Below, in pieces: positions 16,627 to 24,610 of a stretch of 43,488 nucleotides of DNA. Both the position numbers and the translations under genes were made by a program. The notes under the pieces are model-generated. The model was not told the DNA's origin, searched no databases, and saw only the letters and a program-made list of their open reading frames with translations. The DNA comes from Dehalococcoidia bacterium (GTDB lineage: Bacteria > Chloroflexota > Dehalococcoidia > Lucifugimonadales > Lucifugimonadaceae). The stretch lies in assembly GCA_014239735.1 (NCBI GenBank), contig JAAZYI010000029.1, positions 1 through 43,488 on the forward strand, written 5' to 3'. Numbering within the stretch: the first letter of the stretch is position 1; every line of letters starts with the position of its first letter.

Positions 16627-18120
16627 CTACTCAAACCTGAAGTTATCATTATTAATTTCTTGCCATTTAATTAGACTATTTTTCATAGAATCAATTACGT
16701 CTACATATTTTGTATCATGAAAAAGATTCTTTTCTTCAAATGGATCTGAATCTAAATCAAAAAGTTCTCCATCATCATCTAAAGTAAGATTGAGCTTCAT
16801 TCTATCTATAATTATCGATCTCCGAGGATTAGTATTAAGCTCATTGATTTCTTCTGAGCCGAGATTTCTATCATCAATTTCTCCGGTTCCATTCCATTCA
16901 ACTACTACTACATTCTCATCAAGATTCAAAGTTTTAAAACAGTCACTTTTATCTTCTCCTTGTAAATTATTTGATTGTTCCTGATTCATTAGGCTCAATA
17001 AAGTTGGGACCAAATCAATATGACTAAAACTTCCCTTTATCTTTTTTTGAGATCCATCCAATCCTGGCAACTTCATTAACAATGGAACTTTAGCTGACTC
17101 TTCATATAAGGTTCTTTTTTCCAACATGCCATGATCCCCCATCATTTCTCCATGCTCACTAGTAAAAACTAAAATTGTATTCTCATATAAATTATTTTTT
17201 TTAAGAGAATCAATGATTCTTCCAACCATCCTGTCGACAAGAGTAATATTTGCAAAATAATCTGCTCTGGCCTTTAACCATCCTTCTCTTGTGGAAAAAT
17301 CTTCGCCTCTTGATGCTAAGTAATTATTCATATAATCATCACTTTTTTGATCCGCTCCTTTTATAAAAGATGAGTGATAAGTGGATCTAGCTTTATTAAT
17401 ATTTGAAACATCATCTGGTTCTTTTAAAAATGTGGGGCCAGTTGGAATTTCATTAGGATCATACATTCCATCAAGCGGTCCAGCATAAGGTGAATGAGGC
17501 TCAAAAGTACTTACATAAAGTACGAACGAATTATCCTTATTTCTTTCAATAAAATCTTCAGATTTTTCTGAAAGAAAAGCTGCCATCTGGCTATCCTCAG
17601 GCAGCATTGACCTATCTTCATCATTAAAAATTTTTTTACCTGTTGGACCTTCTGCGGTTGGAGTAAAACCTTTATCAATTAACCATTTGTGAAGGTCACT
17701 ATAAGGAAGATCATTATTTGGCAAATCAGTAAAATAACTACTTTGATAATGATCTTCTACGCTTATCCATTCATCAAAACCCCTTTGCTTGATTGTGTCA
17801 TCTCCCAAATGCCATTTACCTAAATATCCCTTTGTATAATTATCATCTACATGTTCAGCTATAGTTTTTACATCTTTTTTTAATGGAATTTTATTAACCG
17901 TTGGTCCGGCAGCATGAGGATATAGGCCTGTCATAATTGAGGATCTGGCAGGAGCACATACTGGTTGGGTCACATAAGCGTTTTCAAATACAAAAGATTC
18001 TTCAGATAATTCGTTTAACCTTGGTGTATTTATCCAGTCATTTCCGTAACAAGCTAAAGTATCAAACCTCTGCTGATCGCTCATTATAAATATTAAATTC
18101 GGCTTATTATATTTACTCAT
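16627..18120 (-). CDS. Formylglycine-dependent sulfatase (arylsulfatase family)
   Basis: This 497-aa sulfatase hydrolyses sulfate esters; the substrate is unknown. NLIFIMSDQQRFD supplies metal-binding aspartate near the N-terminus. The formylglycine motif is C55-APAR in PVCAPARSSIMTG. KGYLGKWHLGDD and FTSEHGEMMGDHG give further active-site residues. No signal peptide or lipobox is visible: the protein begins MSKYNKPNLIFIMSD. It therefore appears cytoplasmic, where the FGE encoded at 12884-13813 would also act. Co-transcription with the OYE-family gene is likely. It is divergent from a lipoprotein gene across 52 bases. Confidence 0.93.
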   Translation of the reverse strand: MSKYNKPNLIFIMSDQQRFDTLACYGNDWINTPRLNELSEESFVFENAYVTQPVCAPARSSIMTGLYPHAAGPTVNKIPLKKDVKTIAEHVDDNYTKGYLGKWHLGDDTIKQRGFDEWISVEDHYQSSYFTDLPNNDLPYSDLHKWLIDKGFTPTAEGPTGKKIFNDEDRSMLPEDSQMAAFLSEKSEDFIERNKDNSFVLYVSTFEPHSPYAGPLDGMYDPNEIPTGPTFLKEPDDVSNINKARSTYHSSFIKGADQKSDDYMNNYLASRGEDFSTREGWLKARADYFANITLVDRMVGRIIDSLKKNNLYENTILVFTSEHGEMMGDHGMLEKRTLYEESAKVPLLMKLPGLDGSQKKIKGSFSHIDLVPTLLSLMNQEQSNNLQGEDKSDCFKTLNLDENVVVVEWNGTGEIDDRNLGSEEINELNTNPRRSIIIDRMKLNLTLDDDGELFDLDSDPFEEKNLFHDTKYVDVIDSMKNSLIKWQEINNDNFRFE

Positions 18121-18172
18121 TTGGAAATTCAGTTTACATTAATTTATATAAAATATGCGGAGTAACTAATTT

Positions 18173-18700
18173 ATGAAATATAAAATATTTATATTAACAA
18201 TTTTATTATTAGTTGTTTCTTGTGCAACTGAAGAAGAAGTATTCGTACCAATAGAAAAAATAACAGATACAGGAAAAGAATTTTCCATAGAAAATTTTAA
18301 ACAAATCGGTTTTAAAAAGAGTAAAGAATACAATGTAGAAGATTTACCTGGGGCCAAATCAGCATATTATGGATTTATAAAAAATGATCTTGGAAATCCA
18401 GAAGATTATGAAGTTCGTTTTTATAATAATCATCAAGATGCGATTGAATTAGGTATAAAATATGCTGACAATATTACTGGAGAAGGTGCCTGTATAAAAA
18501 AATCCTGCTCACTTTGGACTGAGAATTTAAATCAAAGAGTGCATCTAGAAGGTGGAAGAAATGACACATGGAATGGAACTCCAGATACTAAGTATATGAA
18601 CTATGTTATACACAATAATTTAATATTAATGTGTCCAGGATATAATGAAGAGGATGCACTAATTAACTGCACAAATATGATAGACAAGATTAATCAATAA
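18173..18700 (+). CDS. Repeated-family lipoprotein, copy 1 (subgroup A)
   Basis: The signal peptide ends in VVSC with C17. The mature part follows the family pattern: VPIEKIT, FSIENFKQIGFKKSKEYNVE, AKSAYYGFIKND, DYEVRFYNNHQDA, then NITGEG. The C-terminus has YVIHNNLILMCPG with the CxG...C pair (11 residues between cysteines). An extra CIKKSC pair in the middle is shared with copy 5, and together they form subgroup A. GGAG precedes the ATG. The next gene starts three bases later. Function unknown; probably anchored on the outer face of the membrane. Confidence 0.85.
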   Translation: MKYKIFILTILLLVVSCATEEEVFVPIEKITDTGKEFSIENFKQIGFKKSKEYNVEDLPGAKSAYYGFIKNDLGNPEDYEVRFYNNHQDAIELGIKYADNITGEGACIKKSCSLWTENLNQRVHLEGGRNDTWNGTPDTKYMNYVIHNNLILMCPGYNEEDALINCTNMIDKINQ

Positions 18701-18703
18701 ATC

Positions 18704-19357
18704 ATGAAAATATTAGTTACAGACACAAATACTGAAATAACCTCCATACTAAAAGATGGCCTTAATGATCACGAGGTTGAGATTAGTTCAACTTTAGATT
18801 CAGATAATTTACCTAATTTTGATTGTGTAATAATTCAATCTATGTCTGATAATTGTGATACTCCTGAAGACTTAAATCAAAAAATACAGAAGACTTATAA
18901 TACTTTGTCTTCATGTGTTGAGGCAGGAGTAAAAAAGGTGGTCATGATAAGCACGCTATCTCTAATGCAGAATTATAAAGAATCATATACAGTTACTGAA
19001 AAATGGAAGTCCACTCCATCAACTCAACTTGATATGCTAAGCTCGCATTTATCTGAAGTAATATTTAAAGAATTTGCTAGAACCTTCTCATTTCAAAAAA
19101 TATTATTAAGGATTGGGTTTCCTTTAACTAATTCTGAAGCTGAAGCATCTGAAAATAAATCAGTATTATCTAAAACTGAATTAATAAATTCAATTAATAA
19201 AATTATTGCCCTAAATTTTAATGAAAAGTATGAAATTATTCATATTCAAAACAAAAATGAAAGTCAAAGATTTCTAACAAATAAATTTGAAGATTTAAGT
19301 GACTTAAGCGAGGAGCAAGATCAATCATTCTACACTCCTATAGAAAGAAAATCATGA
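18704..19357 (+). CDS. Degenerate SDR/epimerase-like protein
   Basis: The 217-aa protein has the alternating layout of an extended SDR: MKILVTD at the start, NFDCVIIQS, then VKKVVMISTLS and FQKILLRIGFP. It lacks the glycine-rich nucleotide loop (the position reads TDTNTEITS) and the YxxxK pair. It therefore probably cannot bind NAD(P) or catalyse as a standard SDR. Its stop overlaps the start of an intact SDR (ATGA, four bases). A pseudoenzyme partner of that SDR is a reasonable inference; a decaying duplicate is the alternative. The intact reading frame argues for selection. Confidence 0.65.
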   Translation: MKILVTDTNTEITSILKDGLNDHEVEISSTLDSDNLPNFDCVIIQSMSDNCDTPEDLNQKIQKTYNTLSSCVEAGVKKVVMISTLSLMQNYKESYTVTEKWKSTPSTQLDMLSSHLSEVIFKEFARTFSFQKILLRIGFPLTNSEAEASENKSVLSKTELINSINKIIALNFNEKYEIIHIQNKNESQRFLTNKFEDLSDLSEEQDQSFYTPIERKS

Positions 19358-20115
19358 AAGTTCTTTTATTAGGATCAAATGGAATGCTTGGGCCATGGGT
19401 ATCAGATGCTCTAAAAAATGACCATGAAATTATAGAGACAGATTTAGAGCAAATCTCAACTAATACCAATTTTAAAAAAATAGATATATCAGATACACAA
19501 CCTGTAATAGATATATCTAAAGGTGTAGATGCAATAATTAATTTGTCTGTACTGAGGACCGATAGAGTTCTGGCTTTTGATGTTAACGCCAAAGGGAACT
19601 TAAATATGATGCTCGCAGCAGAAGAAAATAAGATTCCACGAATTATTAATACCGGGCCTCATTTCCAAGCTGCAGGACCTTCTTATGAGAATTTTGATTT
19701 TGAAATCAACCCTGATATCCCTCCTCAGCCTGGCGTAAATTTATATGCAATCACAAAAGCACTGGGTCAAGAAATATGCAAAATATTTACTGAGAAAAAT
19801 TCCTACATGTATCTTCAAACATTACTTTTTTATAATTTTTATAATGACTCTTTGACTCTTGGAGGCAGGAAAAATGTAGGAAAGCCTCCTCAACAAAAAG
19901 GGACAGATCTAACTCCTTTCAGCATAAGATGGGAAGACGCTGCAATGGCTATAAAGAAAGCTCTTGAAATAGATCTTGATAAACTTCCTTCTAGGACTGA
20001 AACCTACTTTGTTTTTGCAGATCTACCACATAATAAATTTTCGAATGCTAAAGCAAAAAAACAACTCGACTGGGAACCTTCATTTAACCTAAAAGATTTG
20101 TGGGATAGAAGTTAA
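19354..20115 (+). CDS. NAD-dependent epimerase/dehydratase (extended SDR)
   Basis: The 253-aa protein opens with KVLLLGSNGMLGPWVSDAL, a proper Rossmann loop. FKKIDISD, DAIINLSVLRTD, NAKGNLNMMLAAEE, the catalytic YAITK and FSIRWEDAAMAIKKALE follow. It fits NAD-dependent epimerase/dehydratases acting on sugar nucleotides or similar substrates. It is translationally coupled to the degenerate SDR upstream, and the following amidohydrolase starts directly after its stop. Substrate unknown. Confidence 0.85.
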   Translation: MKVLLLGSNGMLGPWVSDALKNDHEIIETDLEQISTNTNFKKIDISDTQPVIDISKGVDAIINLSVLRTDRVLAFDVNAKGNLNMMLAAEENKIPRIINTGPHFQAAGPSYENFDFEINPDIPPQPGVNLYAITKALGQEICKIFTEKNSYMYLQTLLFYNFYNDSLTLGGRKNVGKPPQQKGTDLTPFSIRWEDAAMAIKKALEIDLDKLPSRTETYFVFADLPHNKFSNAKAKKQLDWEPSFNLKDLWDRS

Positions 20116-21705
20116 TTGTTTGATGTTGTAATAAAAGATGGTGAAGTTTATTCAGGAGATAAATCGCCTAAAGAATTAAATATTGGTATTACAAAAGACA
20201 GAATTGATTATATTGGAAAAGATAATATTTCTGGACATAAAGTTATAAATGCCAAAGGATATATAGTCACTCCAGGCTTTATAGATGTTCATACTCATAG
20301 TGATTTATCTTTCAATATAGACCCAGATGCTGATAGTAAACTAATCCAAGGAGTTACATTTGAATTAATGGGTAATTGTGGCATGAGTTTTTGTGCCCCA
20401 TTATCACCTAATACAAAACCTCAGCTTCAAGACAGAATGGACAGGCAAGGAATTGATATAGAGATAAAGTGGAATGATTTTAGTGGGTGGCTAGATGAAA
20501 TATCTAATAAAACTCCTTCTATAAATGTAGCAGCTCAAATTGGTCACGGGAGCCTTAGAGCTTATGTAATGGGAATGGAAGCTCGTAGCCCTTCACCCGA
20601 AGAAATAATTAAAATGCAAGAGGAAATAAGGAGATCTATTGATCAAGGTGTTTTGGGTTTCTCGACTGGGCTTTGGTATGCTCCAGGATCATATTCCCAT
20701 ACTGAAGAAATTGTGCAGCTTGCAAAAGTTGCATCTGAAAACAACCTCCTTTATTCAAGTCACATTAGATCTGAAAGTGATGATGCGTGTGGGTTATTTC
20801 CTGCCCATGCAGAAGCAATCGAAATAGCCCGAAGAACAAATGTAAGGGTTCAAATAAGTCACGTGAAATCTGTTGGTCCAAAATTTTGGGGGAGAGGTGT
20901 TGAATTAATAGAAGGAATTGAAAGAGCAAGAAAAGAAGGTCTTGATGTAGCAGGAGATCAATACCCATATCATTGGTCAAGTACTCCAATAAGCGGATGT
21001 ATGTTTCCAAGATGGAGCCTAGAAGGAGGAAGAGAGAGAACTTTAGCTAGATTAAAAGATGCAGATATAAGAGAAAATATAAAAAAGGAAACCACTAGCT
21101 TCATAAATCGTTTTCACGGCGCTGAGGGGTGTGTCTTAGCAGATTACCCTTCTCAATCTTCTTTGGAAGGACAAAATTTATTTGAAATTTCAAAAGAATT
21201 TAGAACAACTCCTGAAGAAGCAGTAATGAGATTATATGAAAAATCTGAAGGCTCTTTTGTGTTGCACTCTATGGATGAAGAGGATGTATATGAAATAGCA
21301 AAATATAATAATATCTGTGTTGCTTCTGATGGAAATTCTCTAAGAGATACTGGGCCCCTATCTTCTGGAAAACCTCATCCACGAAACTATGGTACAAATT
21401 CAAGATATCTTGAAAATTTTGTTAAAGAAAAAAGAATCGTAGAACTTTCAGATGCAATATACAGAATGACTACTTTGCCCGCAAAAAGAATCGGATTAAA
21501 AAGGAGAGGGCAGATATTGAAAGATTATTTTGCAGATATTAATATTTTTAAACTAGAAGATATTAAAGAGCATGCTACATACAAAAATCCTCATAAATAT
21601 TCAGAAGGAATGAAATATGTATTTGTAAACGGAAAATTATCTGTTGAAGATGGTCAAAAAATATCAGGAAGGTACGGCAGAGTGATAAGATCTTTAGCAG
21701 AATGA
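20116..21705 (+). CDS. D-aminoacylase-type amidohydrolase
   Basis: This zinc-dependent amidohydrolase (529 aa) resembles N-acyl-D-amino-acid deacylases. DVVIKDGEVYSGD, GYIVTPGFIDVHTHSD (HTH at 59-61) and GNCGMSF with C88, the cysteine metal ligand of the family, are present. So are GFSTGLWYAPGSYS, SSHIRSE, QISHVKSVG, DQYPYHWSS and the C-terminal ADINIF. The start is TTG at 20116, immediately after the upstream TAA. Other family members act on N-acyl-D-amino acids or related amides, and the actual substrate is not visible. No signal peptide. Confidence 0.88.
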   Translation: MFDVVIKDGEVYSGDKSPKELNIGITKDRIDYIGKDNISGHKVINAKGYIVTPGFIDVHTHSDLSFNIDPDADSKLIQGVTFELMGNCGMSFCAPLSPNTKPQLQDRMDRQGIDIEIKWNDFSGWLDEISNKTPSINVAAQIGHGSLRAYVMGMEARSPSPEEIIKMQEEIRRSIDQGVLGFSTGLWYAPGSYSHTEEIVQLAKVASENNLLYSSHIRSESDDACGLFPAHAEAIEIARRTNVRVQISHVKSVGPKFWGRGVELIEGIERARKEGLDVAGDQYPYHWSSTPISGCMFPRWSLEGGRERTLARLKDADIRENIKKETTSFINRFHGAEGCVLADYPSQSSLEGQNLFEISKEFRTTPEEAVMRLYEKSEGSFVLHSMDEEDVYEIAKYNNICVASDGNSLRDTGPLSSGKPHPRNYGTNSRYLENFVKEKRIVELSDAIYRMTTLPAKRIGLKRRGQILKDYFADINIFKLEDIKEHATYKNPHKYSEGMKYVFVNGKLSVEDGQKISGRYGRVIRSLAE

Positions 21706-21720
21706 TACAAATAGTAATTA

Positions 21721-22521
21721 ATGTTTAAAAATATTTTTTTAAAATCAATTAATGATTCTCTCCTGACAATTTTATATATATTTATTGGATATCTTCTTGT
21801 TTGTTTACTAATTATGTACGCCGTCTCTGAGTTGCCCTTAAAAGAAGTGCAATTTATTTTCGATAACCTTCCAGAAAAATTAACTACATTTATTGCTGGC
21901 CCAGGAGGAATTGATATAACTAGTGTCGAAGGGATACTAAATACAGATATGTTCACAATTTTTGCCCCATTAGTAACTATAGGTTTTGCAATTTTTTTTG
22001 GGTATAATGCGACAAAAAGAGAAGAGGAAAAGAGAACTCTAGACATAGTATTATCAACAGGAATATCTAGAAATAGTTTTTTAATTCAAAAAATATCTTC
22101 TTTAATAATTAAAGTCTTTTTGATATCCACTGCTTTATTTCTAGCTATTTTAATTAGTGCTTATTTCTTTGGCTTAACTATTTCAGCAGAAAATATTGCC
22201 TCGACATGTTTCCAATTATTCCTTATATCAACTACTTTTGGATTACTTACAATATTAATGGGAGCCTTGCCTTATGAATCAAGTTATACATATTCTGTTC
22301 CAGCAACAATTGCAGTACTCTCCTACATCATTTACTCAATAGAGCCATTCTTAAAGTCACTAGGAGCAATTAAATATGCATCTCTATTTTATTACTACAA
22401 AGGTGGAGATCCATTGAATAATGGCTTTCATAGTTGGCATTGGGTCATATTTTCTATAATAATGAGTATAACGATTTTTTTATCTTCATATTTTTGGGAA
22501 AAAAAAGATCTCGATTCTTAA
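21721..22521 (+). CDS. ABC-2-type transporter permease (orphan)
   Basis: This 266-aa membrane protein has about six hydrophobic helices. The segment NATKREEEKRTLDIVLSTGI, between the second and third, is the typical cytoplasmic coupling region of ABC-2 permeases. An extracytoplasmic stretch (about 40-80) carries GPGGIDITSVEG. No ATPase gene is next to it: the amidohydrolase precedes and a lipoprotein follows. It must use an ATPase encoded elsewhere, or its partner was lost. I see no clear ribosome-binding site before the ATG. Confidence 0.75.
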   Translation: MFKNIFLKSINDSLLTILYIFIGYLLVCLLIMYAVSELPLKEVQFIFDNLPEKLTTFIAGPGGIDITSVEGILNTDMFTIFAPLVTIGFAIFFGYNATKREEEKRTLDIVLSTGISRNSFLIQKISSLIIKVFLISTALFLAILISAYFFGLTISAENIASTCFQLFLISTTFGLLTILMGALPYESSYTYSVPATIAVLSYIIYSIEPFLKSLGAIKYASLFYYYKGGDPLNNGFHSWHWVIFSIIMSITIFLSSYFWEKKDLDS

Positions 22522-22553
22522 TAAACTTTAAAAATAGATGAGGTGCAAAAAAA

Positions 22554-23090
22554 ATGAAGACAATATTTTTTTTATCAATAATGGTGAGTGCACTGATTCT
22601 CGCTTGTGGCTCCTCAGAAAACTCTAAGTCATCATTAGAAATTATAACTCCATCTGATCGAATTTATACATATGAAGATTTAAAGGCAACTGGGTTTAAA
22701 AAAAATAGGCAATATGATGTGTCTGAATTAAATGGTGCAAAAGAAGCTTGGTTTGGTTTTTGGGGGATTAAAAGAAGTGAATCTAAAGACTACGAAATAA
22801 GATTTTACTCTAGTCACGAAGATGCAGTAAGTTTAGGTGAGACTCTTGCCATAGAAGTAACTGGGAACGATGCAGTAATTGCTAAAGACGAAACTACATG
22901 GAAAGAGGGAAGTAAAGATAGAAGGCAGGTTGGAGGTGGTGTTGATAAGGGTAGTCTTGGTTTGCAAGCAACTGGAATTTTTCCAAAATATGGCAATTAT
23001 ATAATTTATGGAAATATGGTTATTTTATGTGAGGGTCAAGAGGAGATAGCGCTACAAACGTGCTGGGATCTAATTAATGCTATTGAATAA
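22554..23090 (+). CDS. Repeated-family lipoprotein, copy 2 (subgroup C)
   Basis: The signal peptide ends in LILAC with C18. The core reads YTYEDLKATGFKKNRQYDVS, AKEAWFGFWG, DYEIRFYSSHEDA, EVTGND and TWKEGSKDRR. The C-terminus is YIIYGNMVILCEG with 10 residues between the last two cysteines, one fewer than most copies. It shares this and LCEG/CW with copy 7 (subgroup C). It follows the ABC permease by 32 bases, and its 3' end overlaps the alkyltransferase gene by 14 bases. Function unknown. Confidence 0.85.
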   Translation: MKTIFFLSIMVSALILACGSSENSKSSLEIITPSDRIYTYEDLKATGFKKNRQYDVSELNGAKEAWFGFWGIKRSESKDYEIRFYSSHEDAVSLGETLAIEVTGNDAVIAKDETTWKEGSKDRRQVGGGVDKGSLGLQATGIFPKYGNYIIYGNMVILCEGQEEIALQTCWDLINAIE

Positions 23091-23367
23091 ACTTGATGGA
23101 ACCAAATTCCAAATAAAAGTATGGAAAGAGCTGTTAAATATTCCTTCAGGAGAAACTAGAACATATAAAGAAATTGCAATATTGATTGGCTCTCCTAATA
23201 GTGCGAGGGCTGTTGCAAATGCATGCGCAAAAAATCCTTATCCAATTCTTGTTCCCTGCCACAGAGTAATAAGATCTGATGGGAATTTAGGAGGATATAG
23301 TGCATTGGGCGGAGTGAATAAAAAGAGAGAGTTATTAGAAAAAGAAAAAATTGATAACACTTTTTAA
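23077..23367 (+). CDS. Methylated-DNA--protein-cysteine methyltransferase, catalytic domain only
   Basis: The 96-aa protein is the C-terminal DNA-binding domain of the Ogt/MGMT family. FQIKVWKELL, TRTYKEIA, SARAVANACAKNP with the arginine finger, and PCHRVI with acceptor C61 are intact. The usual N-terminal domain is missing. The size matches alkyltransferase-like proteins, but those lack the cysteine, so this one should still be able to take an alkyl group from O6-alkylguanine. The ATG lies within the 3' end of the upstream lipoprotein gene (14-base overlap); a TTG two codons later is an alternative start. Confidence 0.9.
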   Translation: MLLNKLDGTKFQIKVWKELLNIPSGETRTYKEIAILIGSPNSARAVANACAKNPYPILVPCHRVIRSDGNLGGYSALGGVNKKRELLEKEKIDNTF

Positions 23368-23404
23368 TTTGCCGAAAACTATTTTATTTATAAGATAGAC
23401 TTAT

Positions 23405-24610
23405 ATGTCATTTATAAATTCAACTTTTTCTTCATTCAAAGATCCTGCCTTCAGAATATATTTCATAGGCCTTCTATTTATGATGGCATCAGTAAATATG
23501 CAGTTTGTAGCTCGCAGTCAATTAGCTTATGACTTAACTAAATCTCCTTTAGCAGTTGGAATAGTTGGGTCGGGATTTGCACCTCCAATATTATTGCTGT
23601 CAATTTTTGGGGGATCTATCTCAGATCAATTTAATAAGAAAAAGATAATACAAATAGGCCAGCTTGGAATGGTAATACTAGCTTCCATAATAGCTGTTTC
23701 TATATTCCTTGAAATCGTAACAATTTATCATTTAATTGCAGCTTCAGTTCTACAAGGAGTAATGTGGGCTTTTCTTGTGCCTGCTAGACAATCACTAATT
23801 CCTGATTTAGTAGAAAAAAAATTAATTGTAAATGCAATCGCTCTGAGCGGTTCTGGAATGGCTTTAATGACCTTTTTGGGTCCAGGAATTGGGGGATTTT
23901 TATATTCATTATTTGGTCCAGGAGTAGTTTATATTTTTATATGTTTACTATTTTTATTTGCATTATTATTTAATCAATTACTGCCTAATACTCATACAAG
24001 CAAAATTAAATCTGGATCTAGAACTGAGCAAATAAAAGAAGGTTTAAAATATATAGTAGGAAATTCAGTACTTTCATGGTTATTAATAATAGCAATGATA
24101 ACAACTATATTAACAATGCCCTTAAGAAGTTTAATGCCAGTGCTTATGGACGAACTATTTTCTAAAGGTGCAGGTGCAGTAGGTTTAATGCTTAGCATAA
24201 TTGGATTAGGCTCTTTGATTGGATCATTAATTTTTGCAGGCCTGAAAAAGGGGCGAAGAGGCATTGCTCTAATAAGTGCATTATTAATCTCTGGTATTGC
24301 TATTCTAATTACATCAGTATCTACTTTCTTTTTTATTATTATAACTATGATGTTTTTTATAGGTATAGGTGATGCGGGAAGAAGATCTCTTAATAATGCT
24401 CTGTTAATGGAAGAAGCAGATCCATCCTATAGAGGTAGGGTTAATGGAGTATACACTATGAATTTTGGGTTTATGCCTTTGGGCATAATTCCGATAGCAG
24501 CACTTGCAGCCGCTTATGGAATAGGCATAGCTCTTCTTGCTTCATCAATAGTCTTATTAGCATTCACTTTAATCTGCTTTATCTTTGCTAAAAAAATCAG
24601 AACTCTATAA
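23405..24610 (+). CDS. Major facilitator superfamily transporter (MFS_3/EntS-like)
   Basis: This 401-aa polytopic protein has about 12 membrane helices. The start FKDPAFRIYFIGLLF, the loop GGSISDQFNKKKIIQIGQ (MFS motif A) and FLVPARQSLIPDLV, with NAIALSGSG, are typical of the MFS_3 (EntS-like) exporters. The substrate is unknown. It is the last rightward gene before the acetoacetate-type cluster: its TAA overlaps the convergent synthetase stop, so the two genes overlap tail to tail by six bases with no room for a separate terminator. Confidence 0.88.
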   Translation: MSFINSTFSSFKDPAFRIYFIGLLFMMASVNMQFVARSQLAYDLTKSPLAVGIVGSGFAPPILLLSIFGGSISDQFNKKKIIQIGQLGMVILASIIAVSIFLEIVTIYHLIAASVLQGVMWAFLVPARQSLIPDLVEKKLIVNAIALSGSGMALMTFLGPGIGGFLYSLFGPGVVYIFICLLFLFALLFNQLLPNTHTSKIKSGSRTEQIKEGLKYIVGNSVLSWLLIIAMITTILTMPLRSLMPVLMDELFSKGAGAVGLMLSIIGLGSLIGSLIFAGLKKGRRGIALISALLISGIAILITSVSTFFFIIITMMFFIGIGDAGRRSLNNALLMEEADPSYRGRVNGVYTMNFGFMPLGIIPIAALAAAYGIGIALLASSIVLLAFTLICFIFAKKIRTL

